A stretch of DNA of 64,000 bases from Lachnospiraceae bacterium AB2028 (GCA_000621425.1 KK211275.1:100358-164357), one strand, 5' to 3'. Positions 28,065 through 37,878 are shown, counted from the first letter of the stretch. Program-made: numbers and translations. The notes: generated by a model from the letters alone, not told the origin.

Positions 28065-30161
28065 ATGAAAGAAAGTTCAAAAAGAAGAATAATAAGGCTG
28101 ATAATGTTACTTTTGTTATCTGTTTTTGTTGAATTATTCATTTTTAACATCCGTTTTTTTTGCTCTTTGCCATATGAAGAACGACAATTTGGGGAAGGAC
28201 AGGATATTCAGATAGAAAATGCGCATCTTCTGGGAAATGGATTGCTTGAACTGGATGATGGAGCGGATGGGATGAGAATTACTGTAGGAAATGTCAATGG
28301 CACACTGAGAAATGTCAGGTTTGACGTGGAAATACTTGATGAGGAAAATTCCTATGAATATGAAGATCATGTTTGTTGTGTTAACACAACTGTGCAGTGT
28401 GGAGATGATCATGAAAGCAGGATGTACGAATTTGATGAAAAAAAAGTATTACACAGTTTGACTTCGTCACAATACATATGGATGGATGCCCTGACAGGTG
28501 AATTAGGTGAAAAAGAAATAAGTTTCTCCGTGTCTTCTGCATCTGGTATGGGAAGAGTGTTCAGGATTGAAGATATCGTAATTAATGCACGGCCAGAGTT
28601 TGAGTTTTCTTTTATTCGCTTAATTTTGCTGTTTTTCCTTATTGCAGTTGTTTATATTATTTTGTTTGATAAAAAAGCGTGGGAGGCGGACTGCGTAAGT
28701 TTTGCAGCTTGGAAAAATATTCTTCCCATTGCCATACTTGTATGCTTGGCGGTTCCTTCATACATATGGCCTTCCGTTAACGGCGGAGTGGTCAACACTG
28801 GAATTAATGAGTATGCTGAACTTGCACGGGCACTTTCACGGGGGGAGACATCAGTTGGGGAGGCAGGAGATTTCATTCGCAGTATGGAAGGCGAGATTGT
28901 GTCATGGAATCCGGCATCGAATGAAAATATGTTTGATCATGCTTATTACGATGGCAAATTTTATGTTTATTTTGGCGTTTTGCCCTGTGTGCTCTTTTTC
29001 TTGCCGTATTATCTGCTGACTGGGGGTGACCTTCCGGTATTTATTCCTGTGGTTACGCTGTGCCTGATAATGATATCGGAAATATATCTGCTATTGGGGA
29101 TGCTTATAAGACGTTATTATAGAAATACACCATATTTGGCAAGGTTGTTAATGACGTCTGCTGCATTTGGTGGAATGTATCTGCCGCTTATGATAAGTGT
29201 TCCGGATCATTATACAATAGCAATTATAACTGGTGTTGATCTGGTTATTGCCGGCACAATGTTCTGGTTCAGGGCTTTTTCTTTGATTGTTGCAGGAAAA
29301 CTAAATACTATTATTGTAAATTTGGCGCTCGGGAGCTGCTGTATGGCGGCTGTATCGCTCTGCAGGCCGACACTGCTGCTTATGGGGGGGATAGTTGTGG
29401 CTATTGCCTTCAGCCACAGGAAGGATATCTTTAGGCTGAATAGGAAAAATATTATATGGGGGGGACTGGCAATAGCACTGCCATATTTGGTATTTGCACT
29501 TATATGTATGTTTTATAACCAGGTCAGGTTTGATTCGCCGTTTGATTTTGGAGCCAAGAGGAATATGACAAGCTTACCAATGAATGATGGTGTGGGATAT
29601 CTGCTTTATCATATCGGCAGATCTGCGTACGATTATTTATTCCATCCTGTGGAATCTGTTGCGGAATATCCATACTTGGTCTATCGATGCGGAGAACAGA
29701 TTGTAGAAGGGGGGAGTGCTATCGCGGTGTTCAAGCCTTATGTTGGTCTTTTTACGGGAACACCGTTTTTGGGGATGGGGCTATTATGCGTTTGGTACAG
29801 AAAAAAGCTATCGGAAAGGAAAATATTGTGGCCGCTTGTATGGGGGATAACCTGTGGCATTTTACTGATGATTTTTGCATTGCGGTTTACAATCAGTATG
29901 ACAGATCGTTATACACTTGAGTTTAGTTATATTTATTTTATTGCGGCTTTTATCGGAGTGATGGAATTTTATGAGGATGCACGGCGAGAGTGGGGGAAAA
30001 ATGGTGTAAGAGCCATGTTTTTCGCAATAAATATACTTATGCTGGGTTCGTTGTATTTTGGTCTGTTCCAGATTCTTCCGGAAAAGGGATCGTATAGCCT
30101 AAAAGCTGGTAATACAGAGCTTTATTATCAAATTTACTATGCCATAAACAAAATGCTATAG
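28065..30161 (+). CDS. GT-C-like membrane protein with extracytoplasmic domain, copy B'
   Basis: About 698 residues. Shares with copy B the ENAHLLGNGLLELDDG mark, the GTPFLGMGLLC segment and the tail NTELYYQIYYA. Motifs intact: NEYAELARALSRGET near 247, DHAYYDGKFYVYFG near 289, SLCRPTLL near 430, RFDSPFDFG near 486 and RYTLEFSY near 614. The normal FQS after helix 1 is FCS here. I choose ATG 28065, two bp after the previous stop with AAGG before it. A GTG-like earlier frame from 28023 would overlap copy A' by 40 bp and lengthen the N-terminus unlike the paralogues. Confidence 0.6.
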   Translation: MKESSKRRIIRLIMLLLLSVFVELFIFNIRFFCSLPYEERQFGEGQDIQIENAHLLGNGLLELDDGADGMRITVGNVNGTLRNVRFDVEILDEENSYEYEDHVCCVNTTVQCGDDHESRMYEFDEKKVLHSLTSSQYIWMDALTGELGEKEISFSVSSASGMGRVFRIEDIVINARPEFEFSFIRLILLFFLIAVVYIILFDKKAWEADCVSFAAWKNILPIAILVCLAVPSYIWPSVNGGVVNTGINEYAELARALSRGETSVGEAGDFIRSMEGEIVSWNPASNENMFDHAYYDGKFYVYFGVLPCVLFFLPYYLLTGGDLPVFIPVVTLCLIMISEIYLLLGMLIRRYYRNTPYLARLLMTSAAFGGMYLPLMISVPDHYTIAIITGVDLVIAGTMFWFRAFSLIVAGKLNTIIVNLALGSCCMAAVSLCRPTLLLMGGIVVAIAFSHRKDIFRLNRKNIIWGGLAIALPYLVFALICMFYNQVRFDSPFDFGAKRNMTSLPMNDGVGYLLYHIGRSAYDYLFHPVESVAEYPYLVYRCGEQIVEGGSAIAVFKPYVGLFTGTPFLGMGLLCVWYRKKLSERKILWPLVWGITCGILLMIFALRFTISMTDRYTLEFSYIYFIAAFIGVMEFYEDARREWGKNGVRAMFFAINILMLGSLYFGLFQILPEKGSYSLKAGNTELYYQIYYAINKML

Positions 30162-30203
30162 AGATGATTTCATGAACCAAAAAAAACAAGACATGAACTC
30201 GAC

Positions 30204-30232
30204 TTGTGATAGGTTTCTCCAGGTGGTATTAT
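30204..30232 (+). promoter_or_regulatory. Promoter of the pilin gene
   Basis: TTGTGA (30204-30209), 17 bp spacer, TATTAT (30227-30232). It gives a leader of about 70 nt before the AAAGGAG ribosome binding site. It separates the pilin from the preceding array. Confidence 0.55.
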
Positions 30233-30308
30233 TTAGTCACAAGGTAAAAAGGTGGTCGTGGGACTACACAAACCAAAAAACAAACAAAAAGAAAAGGAGA
30301 AAACAAAA

Positions 30309-30791
30309 ATGAGAAAGAACAAAGGTTTTTCACTTGTTGAGCTGATTATCGTTATCGCTATCATGGCTATCCTGATTGGTGTTATGGCACCCCAGCTTAT
30401 CAAGTACATCGAGAAGTCAAAGGTATCATCCGATACACAGCTTTGCTCCACACTTCAGACTGCTGTTACAACAGCACTTTCTGATCCTGAAGTAAATGAC
30501 TGGACGGGATATGATACAAAATTCAATACTTGGTCAAATGGTGCGGTAAGGGCAAATGCACTGTCTACTGCTACTACAGAAAAGCTTGATTCAGCAGTTC
30601 TTGAGACTCTTGGTGAGAAGACACCTAACAACATCGATTCCAGCCTTAAGTCTTATCAGGCAAAGGCAAATGGTGTTTCTTTCAGAGTAATTGATGGTAA
30701 TAGCGTATCCGTTTGGGTTCCTGGTACCGACGCTACAGGTTCTAAGGGTAAGGGTCAGTACTCATTATCATCCAGTATTAGTGTTGACTGA
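30309..30791 (+). CDS. Type IV major pilin-like protein
   Basis: 160 residues. A class III leader MRKNKG is followed by FSLVELIIVIAIMAIL, the canonical prepilin N-terminal helix with Glu at +5. The prepilin peptidase would cut after Gly-6. The rest is a Ser/Thr-rich globular domain with a VWVPGTDATG loop near 138. AAAGGAG (30293-30299) sets this ATG. An in-frame upstream ATG at 30252 would bury the leader. Codon use is more like the housekeeping genes than like the AT-rich membrane genes. With its own promoter and strong terminator it is a monocistron, as expected for an abundant pilin. It sits among putative glycosyltransferases and may be their substrate (inference). Confidence 0.88.
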   Translation: MRKNKGFSLVELIIVIAIMAILIGVMAPQLIKYIEKSKVSSDTQLCSTLQTAVTTALSDPEVNDWTGYDTKFNTWSNGAVRANALSTATTEKLDSAVLETLGEKTPNNIDSSLKSYQAKANGVSFRVIDGNSVSVWVPGTDATGSKGKGQYSLSSSISVD

Positions 30792-30828
30792 TAAGGGACA
30801 GGATGATTATAGTTTAGCCTGAACTAGG

Positions 30829-30865
30829 ACATCTCCCATTGTAATGACAATGGGAGATGTTTTTT
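30829..30865 (+). terminator. Strong intrinsic terminator after the pilin gene
   Basis: 14-bp perfect stem ACATCTCCCATTGT (30829-30842), loop AATG, ACAATGGGAGATGT (30847-30860), then T5. Confidence 0.92.
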
Positions 30866-30912
30866 AATTATTGTTGTGTGAAAAATGATGCTATGCTATC
30901 ATGTTATAAATA

Positions 30913-33495
30913 ATGAGATTGGCAGTAGTGAGAATAAAAGATAAGAAAAAATTAGTTGTTAATGATTTTGGTATCTGTTTTCTTTTTAGCATGTTAATTC
31001 CTGTTATACTGATGAGTTTGATTTTGTATTGCAGGAGTATGATGCCTGGACAGACTGCGCTCCTTGTGCTTGGTGACTATACAGATGAATACTTGCCATT
31101 TTTTTATCACTTTTGGGACGCTGTTTTTCACGGAAAGAGTCTGCAATACAGTTTTTCGGCTGGGATAGGCTCTCCTACGCTTGCAGTTTATTCGATTTTT
31201 GCCTTTAGTCCCTGCAGTATCATACCATATCTTGTAAAAGATATAACGTTAGCGGCATATATTTCGCTAATGGTAAAAATAGCCTTTTCCTCAGCGGCTT
31301 TTTTCTTTTTCCTGACCAGAACAATAAAAAGTAAGGAAAAGACTGCGCTGTTTTTTTCTCTGTTCTATTCATTATCTTCATATATATGCATATATTACAT
31401 AAATATTCATTTTTTGGATATTTTTTACATTCTTCCGATTTTGATATATGCCCTTGTCAGGTTTGTAAAGACCGGCAGGGGATTTCTTTTGATTGGGTGT
31501 TATGTATATTGTTTTGTAAATAATTTTTTTAATGGTTTCTGTACAGGCATTTTTTCAGCACTGATTTATGTAGTTCTTCTGTGGTATTTTGATGTACGCG
31601 GACATGAACTGAAGAAAAGTATTTTTAGGTATATATGGCTTGTGCTGATTTCTGTATTGATTTCTGCGCCGATTCTTTTTCCGGCCATATTTTATGTATT
31701 CCAGCATATGTCGGGGGGAAGTGATTTTTCATATATACCGCTTAATGACCCGTTAAAATCTGTGCTTGCGTTTTTATTCGGAAGATCTAATAAGGGTGTT
31801 TTTAATTATTATCCTATGGTATATTGTGGCTGGTTTTCATTTCTGTTATCTATGTCATTTTTCATTGATAAAAGAAATGATTGGAGGAAGAAAATACTTG
31901 CGGGTATACCGCTTGTGGCTCTGATAATCTGTATTTTGTGGCACCCGGCTTATTTGATGATGCATCTTTTTAATGAGCCGGACAGTTTCCCTTGGCGGTT
32001 TAGTTACTTATTGATATTTCTTATATGTGCCATTGGGGCATACGAATGGGAAAGAATTGGGACGTTTGCATTGTCTTTGTTTAGATTTATTCCGGTTGGA
32101 TTTTGTGTGGTCATTTTGCTGATTTCATATTATGCGAATAACGGAAAGAGTGTTGTACTGCCGATTGTTATGCTGTTGAATCTTGTTTTTATATTTTTCT
32201 ATACTGTTTTTGTGAATAAGAGAGTGGTTATATATGGTATTATGTTGTTGGAGTTGGTCTGTTCGGTTTACCTGCAGTTGCCACAGAGAAGTAATGAATA
32301 TGATAATAGCCAGCTTGCCCAACAGACTGATTTTATTAACTGTGAGAGGGCGCTTAAGTCAGTACAGTTAGGGAAGAATAACAGGGATTTTTTCCGGATA
32401 TTTGTGTTAGCACCGTCTGTGGATGCTTCTCTTATTTTTGATTATCCTGGAGTAGATTACTTCTGTTCTTTTGAGAATACTAAAATGATTGAAACTTTGA
32501 AGATATTGGGGTTCGGAGCCCGGTCGCAGGAATACTCGTATATGGGGGCAACAGATTTTACGAGAATGCTATTATCGGTAAAATATGCTTTGGGGCCGGG
32601 CGCTGCTGAGAGTGATACGATTCTGGTAGAAGAATCACAGGTATTACCTATTGCATTTACAGTTTCTGATGAGATAAAGGAGTATATGCCGGCTGAAGGA
32701 TATTCTTTTGAAGAATATGAAAATCCTTTTGAGAATCAGCAGCGTCTGGCTGATGCAATGACCATAAATGATCAGAAACTTTATGAACAGACGGCATTTT
32801 TGGTATACTGTGACGAGGGGATTTCTGTTGAAACAGATGAGCGGCAGGAAAACTATCTGATAAAAAGCAATGTTGATCAAGGAAATGTTTATTTCTATTC
32901 TATAGATAGAAGTGATGCTCAGAAATATATTTTTATATCGGCCGGGCGTGGTACGGGGATTTTTGACAAGGAGGAAATTGAGGCCGGTAGTTATTTCCCC
33001 TACACATATAGAACCACGCCATTATCAGTTCCGTTTATATACCGTATGCAACGTCCTGATGAATCTGGTTTGGATTTGATTGTGCTACATATGAACGGAG
33101 GGAAAGGATCAGAAGTAAATTTAAAGAACTGTATATCAAAATCAATAAATAGGACTGCGTTGGATAATATTTATGATGAATTGTCGTCAGGTGGTCTTGT
33201 GCTCAGCAGCTTTAGTGATACAGAGATAATTGGGACTATTGTTGCGGATAGAGCGCATCCTGTTTTATTTTCGTCCATTCCTTATGATGTGGATTGGCAT
33301 ATTTATATTGATGGGAAGGAATGCGAGACATATCCAGTGGTAAATGGAACTTTTTTGGGGTGTGATATACCGTTTGGAGAGCATGAGGTGGTCTTCAGGT
33401 ATAAGGATAGCTCGTTAAAATTAGGGCTTGGAGCATTAGGGGTCGGTATTTTATTAATTCTTGCCATGGCCTTGAGAGAAAAGAGGCAAGCATAA
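30913..33495 (+). CDS. YfhO-family GT-C glycosyltransferase
   Basis: 860 residues. N-terminal helix, then the YfhO loop (LGDYTDEYLPFF near 52 and YSFSAGIGSPT near 79), about twelve helices, and a long external C-terminal part with the family ending SSIPYDVDWHIY near 789, a TFLG strand and GEHEVVFRY near 835. The most divergent of the three YfhO proteins in the window: the loop has GDYTDEY where the others have GDG-x-x-Q. Likely moves a sugar from undecaprenyl phosphate to a surface polymer. The acceptor is unknown. Confidence 0.82.
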   Translation: MRLAVVRIKDKKKLVVNDFGICFLFSMLIPVILMSLILYCRSMMPGQTALLVLGDYTDEYLPFFYHFWDAVFHGKSLQYSFSAGIGSPTLAVYSIFAFSPCSIIPYLVKDITLAAYISLMVKIAFSSAAFFFFLTRTIKSKEKTALFFSLFYSLSSYICIYYINIHFLDIFYILPILIYALVRFVKTGRGFLLIGCYVYCFVNNFFNGFCTGIFSALIYVVLLWYFDVRGHELKKSIFRYIWLVLISVLISAPILFPAIFYVFQHMSGGSDFSYIPLNDPLKSVLAFLFGRSNKGVFNYYPMVYCGWFSFLLSMSFFIDKRNDWRKKILAGIPLVALIICILWHPAYLMMHLFNEPDSFPWRFSYLLIFLICAIGAYEWERIGTFALSLFRFIPVGFCVVILLISYYANNGKSVVLPIVMLLNLVFIFFYTVFVNKRVVIYGIMLLELVCSVYLQLPQRSNEYDNSQLAQQTDFINCERALKSVQLGKNNRDFFRIFVLAPSVDASLIFDYPGVDYFCSFENTKMIETLKILGFGARSQEYSYMGATDFTRMLLSVKYALGPGAAESDTILVEESQVLPIAFTVSDEIKEYMPAEGYSFEEYENPFENQQRLADAMTINDQKLYEQTAFLVYCDEGISVETDERQENYLIKSNVDQGNVYFYSIDRSDAQKYIFISAGRGTGIFDKEEIEAGSYFPYTYRTTPLSVPFIYRMQRPDESGLDLIVLHMNGGKGSEVNLKNCISKSINRTALDNIYDELSSGGLVLSSFSDTEIIGTIVADRAHPVLFSSIPYDVDWHIYIDGKECETYPVVNGTFLGCDIPFGEHEVVFRYKDSSLKLGLGALGVGILLILAMALREKRQA

Positions 33496-33552
33496 CTGAG
33501 GAAAAAGTGTGAGAACTATGCTTTGTGACTTGTTAGTGTAATTCTGGAGTGG

Positions 33553-33581
33553 GTGACAATATATAGCTAAAGTGTTAAAAT
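33553..33581 (+). promoter_or_regulatory. Possible promoter of the gene at 33618
   Basis: GTGACA (33553-33558), 17 bp spacer, TAAAAT (33576-33581), 36 bp before the ATG. Both boxes are one base off consensus. Confidence 0.45.
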
Positions 33582-33617
33582 TAGTAACAATGATTATCCG
33601 ATAAAAGGAGTTTTTGA

Positions 33618-35261
33618 ATGCTTGGATTTATTGATAGCAAGGTAGGAAAGCGAGTATATCCACTTGTGCTCTGTATGATTCCCTTATTCATGGCATTTTA
33701 TTGCTGTATTATAAAATCAGGCGGTTTTGTAGACGAATACTTTTCATTGAGTTTTTCAAACTGTATCAATGGGGGCTATTTGCTTGATTCATTCGACGGA
33801 TATATAACACATAAGGTAATAACTCCGAATCAACTAATAAGCTTTATATCTGTAGCACAGGAAGAACGATTTGTTTACGATTTTGTAATAAGAAACTGTT
33901 CTAGTGATTTGACTCCACCGCTTTATTATTTTATACTGCATACAATATGTTCTTTTTTTCCGGGAATGGTATCTAAGTGGTTTGGATTAAGCATCAATCT
34001 GGTAGCATATTTTGTTATTTTACTGTTTTTATACTATTCATCTTATCTTATTTATAAGAGCAGATGGGTTTCAACGTTAGTGACTTTGTGTTATGGTTTT
34101 AGCATGGGTGGGCTTAATTGTGCTACTTATATTAGGATGTATGCAATGGTAACAATGTGGTCTATTCTATTGTTGTTTTTTATCCTGCAGGTGTTGCAAC
34201 GAGATAGGTGGTATCATTTTATTGCAGTTGGTATAGTTATTTACCTCGGCTTTCTCACACAGTATAATTTTGGTATTCTGGCATTCTTTTTATGTGCAAC
34301 AACATGTTCTGTTTTGCTTTATCGAAAGAAGATGAAAAAGATGCTTCTTTTTGGAAGTAGTGCGCTGTCTGGCGTTTTATTGTTTTTTTTGACATGGCCG
34401 TCATTATTCAGCCAGAGTGAAAAGGTGGTTTCATGGACCGGAGACAATGGTAAGGATAGCGTTGGAGTGGTTATGGCGATTCAATTTTGGTGCAGAATGT
34501 TTTTTAAGCAATATAAGGTTCAGGTGATAATGCTGTTGTTTATGGGGGTATCTATTATCATTCTTACAACAACTGCAAAGAAATATATACATTTTTCTGA
34601 TGCAAAATCCAGGTTGTTAACAAAGGATATTGGAGATGCATATGTAATAGTGTTATTGAGTTTTATTTTGGGAACAGTTGGTATTGCGTATTTTGCACCT
34701 TATTTTAGTCCGCGGTATTGTTTTAACGTGATGCCTCTTTGGGCCCTGTTGCTAGGGCTGGTATTTATGTTGTTTAGGTGGTGTTTGTCAAAATTTTTTG
34801 ACGTAAAAAAAATACGATTTAATATGAATATAGTTGGTGTGTTATTAGCGGTGTTTATTATTTTAGGAGCTCTCGATTTTGAAGGTATGGCGTTTTTATA
34901 TCTGGATAATCCGGAAAAACTAAAGGTTACAGAAAGTGTATCGTCGTATCCTTGTATTTTTATTAATACAAATCATGACAAATCAATCATAGATACAACG
35001 GATCATCTTATAAAGTTTAAGGACATATATGTTACGGACTATCTGACAGAAGAAGAATATAATTCATATATGAGTAATTATCCGGATGCGGATGCAGTAG
35101 TCGTATTTGTTGATACGGATCCGTTTGGGTCAAGCGGATTGGACAGTGATGAGGTAATGTGGGATATCTATAATAAGGGGTGGTATGATTCGGTTTATGA
35201 ATTATATGAACTTGAATCAGTTAAAGCATTCCTGCTATGTAATAGTGATGCTTCTGAGTGA
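33618..35261 (+). CDS. Polytopic GT-C-like membrane protein (paralogue of 657-2294)
   Basis: 547 residues. Aligns along its full length with the protein at 657: FVDEYFS near 37, the TPPLYYFILHTICSFFPGM segment near 97, GLNCATYIRMYA near 167, and the soluble tail with a shared VFVDTDPFGSSGLDSD element near 492. The Asp-Glu pair in the first external loop fits GT-C catalysis. AAAGGAG seven nt before the ATG is a strong ribosome binding site. Followed by the FdtA-like gene, suggesting an activated deoxysugar may be involved (inference). Confidence 0.65.
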   Translation: MLGFIDSKVGKRVYPLVLCMIPLFMAFYCCIIKSGGFVDEYFSLSFSNCINGGYLLDSFDGYITHKVITPNQLISFISVAQEERFVYDFVIRNCSSDLTPPLYYFILHTICSFFPGMVSKWFGLSINLVAYFVILLFLYYSSYLIYKSRWVSTLVTLCYGFSMGGLNCATYIRMYAMVTMWSILLLFFILQVLQRDRWYHFIAVGIVIYLGFLTQYNFGILAFFLCATTCSVLLYRKKMKKMLLFGSSALSGVLLFFLTWPSLFSQSEKVVSWTGDNGKDSVGVVMAIQFWCRMFFKQYKVQVIMLLFMGVSIIILTTTAKKYIHFSDAKSRLLTKDIGDAYVIVLLSFILGTVGIAYFAPYFSPRYCFNVMPLWALLLGLVFMLFRWCLSKFFDVKKIRFNMNIVGVLLAVFIILGALDFEGMAFLYLDNPEKLKVTESVSSYPCIFINTNHDKSIIDTTDHLIKFKDIYVTDYLTEEEYNSYMSNYPDADAVVVFVDTDPFGSSGLDSDEVMWDIYNKGWYDSVYELYELESVKAFLLCNSDASE

Positions 35262-35296
35262 TATTAGTTAATTTTAGTGAAGGGGGAAATGTTGAT

Positions 35297-35734
35297 ATGC
35301 TAAACGAAAAACTGAATGTTTCAATTTTGGATTTTGGTGCGATAGGTGATGAAAAAGGTTTGCTTACAATATGCGAAGGCGAACAGGATATTCCTTTTAT
35401 TCCCAAAAGGGTATTTTATATTTATAATTCGTCACACGATGTTATAAGGGGACGCCATGCAAATAGGGTAACGGATTTTGTGCTCATCAATGTTTCCGGG
35501 CATTCAAAGGTGAAGATAATGGATGGGAAAGGGAATGAGATAGTTTATTCTCTTAACCGTCCAAATACAGGAATATATATACCGCATATGGTCTGGAAAG
35601 AGATGTATGATTTTTCTTCAGATTCCGTTTTGCTGTGCCTGGCTAGTGAACACTATGATCCAAATGAGTATATTAGAGATTATGACGAGTTCTTGAATGA
35701 AGTGAAAAGAATGGATCCCTTATATAATGTTTAG
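35297..35734 (+). CDS. FdtA/WxcM-like sugar 3,4-ketoisomerase-type cupin
   Basis: 145 residues, single cupin. Shows the FdtA/QdtA pattern: IPFIPKRVFYIY near 29, an RGRHANR segment near 50, a GIYIPHMVWKEMYDF strand near 92 and the family tail NEYIRDYDEFL near 126. FdtA-type enzymes convert dTDP-4-keto-6-deoxyglucose to the 3-keto isomer. In known members the motif is RGxHAHK; here the second His is Asn and the following Gln is missing, so activity is uncertain. ATG 35297 follows AAGGGGG. A GTG at 35258 in frame would overlap the preceding stop. Confidence 0.75.
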   Translation: MLNEKLNVSILDFGAIGDEKGLLTICEGEQDIPFIPKRVFYIYNSSHDVIRGRHANRVTDFVLINVSGHSKVKIMDGKGNEIVYSLNRPNTGIYIPHMVWKEMYDFSSDSVLLCLASEHYDPNEYIRDYDEFLNEVKRMDPLYNV

Positions 35735-35773
35735 TGTAAACCATGTATTAAGGTCTGTATTGCCTATTATTGA

Positions 35774-37816
35774 ATGGAAAAAATGTCGGATAAAGTAAAT
35801 AAGAGACAACGTTTTACAGTACATATTCTTTTTCTGGCTGTATCTGTTGTAATAGAACTTTTTATATGCAATTTTCGGGTGTTCCAATCAGCGTTTTATA
35901 AAGATAGTGATATTTCTGATTACCTTGTACAGATTGATCAGGCACATTTGCTCCCTAACGGGGATCTGGTACTTGATGAAGAAACAGCATTCATATCTGT
36001 TATTATAGATAATGAAAAAATTCATAATGTATATATAGACCCTGAAAATGAAACATGTGATCTTGTACTTTATGTACAGGATGAATTGATTTCTGGGGCA
36101 GAGAATAAGCCAAGGAGCGCTGTTGAAAGGAAAATTTTTCATCAAATTAAAGCGTCACAGTATGTTTTTTTTGAGAGCTTTGGGAATTCAAAGCTGATTC
36201 AACTGGAATTAAAACCATTGAATGGAAATATAATACATTTTAACAGTATTAAATTTAACGTTTCTAGGCCGCTATTGTTTTCTTGGATTCGTGTTGTAAT
36301 CTTTTTTTCCTTAATTGAATTTTTGTATCTGTTTAGGCCAGAATCATGGGTATGGCAAAGAATGGCATTATTTCCAGGGCGGCGGGGAATTGCCCTGCTT
36401 GGACTATTATATTTCGGAATTTTGCTAATTATGGTTATGTTGATGAGAAATAACCCGCTTATGTGGAACGAGACATTTAACCCTTATGGAGAATTGGCAG
36501 ACGCAATTACTGAAGGACATCTTTATGTTGGTGAGGCTAGTCCGGAAATCAGTGCATATGAGGGGGCGTTGCTTTCGTGGGGGGTGAACGATGAAAGGGT
36601 TATGTTTGATCATGCGCTGTATAAGGGAAAGTATTATGTGTATCACGGAATTCTCCCGGTGCTATTGATGTATTTGCCGTATCGTTTGATAACAGGAAAG
36701 GTTATGCAGGATGCGGCAGCTGAGCTGATTATTATAGCTTTTCTGATGCCGGGTCTATATATGTTATCTAGGGAAATTATTCGCAGGAGATTTAAAAAAA
36801 TAAATTATGCGCTTAATCTGCTATTGACAATTGCTACTTTTTTTGGGTGTAGCATACCAGTTCTTTTATCTGAACCGTTAGTGTACCATGTTGCTATTTT
36901 GACAGGCGTAACTCTTACTGTATGGGGGGTGTTTTTTTGGATTCGTGCATTGCCATTTGCAGACAACCCGGGAATATTATTTGGTGGTAGCTGTTGTATG
37001 GCTTTGGTTGTGGCATGCCGGCCGACATTGTTTTTGTATTCATTGCTTCTTGTTCCCTTTATGATTTTATCGTACAAGGATTACATAAAAAAGAATATAA
37101 GTTTAAGGCAAGGTGTGTTTGCTTTATTAGCAGTAGCAGTTCCCTATGCTGCTGTCGCAATCGGTCTGATGGTTTACAATTATATTCGTTTTGATTCGCC
37201 GTTTCAATTTGGATTGATATATAATATGACTTCTATTCCGTCAAAACAAACAGCAGTTGATGTGTTTGAGATGATTCCGTTAGCTTTCCACGAGTACTTA
37301 TTTAGGTCGCCTAAGTTTGAACGGCTATTTCCTTTTATAGTTGGACATTTCGAGAGCAATGCGAAAGAGTATACGGGAACAATCTATTATTATCAGACGA
37401 TTGGCTGTGGACTTTTTAAACAGAGTCCGGTATTGCTAATTTTGTTTTTCTCACCATTAATTATACGTGGAAAGCAAAAAAAGAAAAAAATATTATTAAT
37501 TGTTTTATTGGCGATAATCGTGGTAGTGACATTCTATATATGCTTTGATACCATAATGACACAGTGCGTAGCAACCAGATATACGCTGGAGTTTTCGCTT
37601 TTGTTGTTTATAGTTGCGGATATTGTTTGGTTTTCGCTATGGAATGTGTTTTTTTCTGACAATATGAAGAAGGTTATACCGTGGTTATTGGAGATTGCGG
37701 TGATTACATCGTTGTGTATTCAGATGTTGTCTTTTTTTGCTACACCGGCGTATCCTTTTTACTTGGGAAATATAGAGTTTTATTATAATGTATTTTATCT
37801 ATGTCATTTTATATAG
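35774..37816 (+). CDS. GT-C-like membrane protein with extracytoplasmic domain, copy C
   Basis: 680 residues in the same family as 21950-30161. Helix 1 passes into ELFICNFRVFQS, then a shorter external domain with DQAHLLPNGDLVLDEE near 55. Body motifs: NPYGELADAITEGHLYVGEA near 236, DHALYKGKYYVYHG near 277, ACRPTLF near 413, RFDSPFQFG near 472 and TRYTLEFSL near 600. Most similar to the next gene (C'). No clear ribosome binding site; ATG 35783 is an alternative start. Phe in the conserved YVYFG motif is His here. Confidence 0.6.
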   Translation: MEKMSDKVNKRQRFTVHILFLAVSVVIELFICNFRVFQSAFYKDSDISDYLVQIDQAHLLPNGDLVLDEETAFISVIIDNEKIHNVYIDPENETCDLVLYVQDELISGAENKPRSAVERKIFHQIKASQYVFFESFGNSKLIQLELKPLNGNIIHFNSIKFNVSRPLLFSWIRVVIFFSLIEFLYLFRPESWVWQRMALFPGRRGIALLGLLYFGILLIMVMLMRNNPLMWNETFNPYGELADAITEGHLYVGEASPEISAYEGALLSWGVNDERVMFDHALYKGKYYVYHGILPVLLMYLPYRLITGKVMQDAAAELIIIAFLMPGLYMLSREIIRRRFKKINYALNLLLTIATFFGCSIPVLLSEPLVYHVAILTGVTLTVWGVFFWIRALPFADNPGILFGGSCCMALVVACRPTLFLYSLLLVPFMILSYKDYIKKNISLRQGVFALLAVAVPYAAVAIGLMVYNYIRFDSPFQFGLIYNMTSIPSKQTAVDVFEMIPLAFHEYLFRSPKFERLFPFIVGHFESNAKEYTGTIYYYQTIGCGLFKQSPVLLILFFSPLIIRGKQKKKKILLIVLLAIIVVVTFYICFDTIMTQCVATRYTLEFSLLLFIVADIVWFSLWNVFFSDNMKKVIPWLLEIAVITSLCIQMLSFFATPAYPFYLGNIEFYYNVFYLCHFI

Positions 37817-37878
37817 GAACATCTAGTAAAATATAGAAAAGGTATATACACAAAGTATTTTATTAAGCGTATTAGATA

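Larger units (their letters stand above)
21950..30161 (+). repeat. Duplicated two-gene unit (A-B-A'-B')
   Basis: Genes 21950 and 26224 share one subfamily and 24078 and 28065 another, in alternating order. The simplest history is tandem duplication of an A-B pair, followed by in-frame loss of about 90 codons in A'. Confidence 0.7.

Noticed and set aside
30252..30308. ATG 30252 as start of the pilin
   Set aside because: It would place 19 extra charged residues before the class III leader; AAAGGAG directly precedes ATG 30309.
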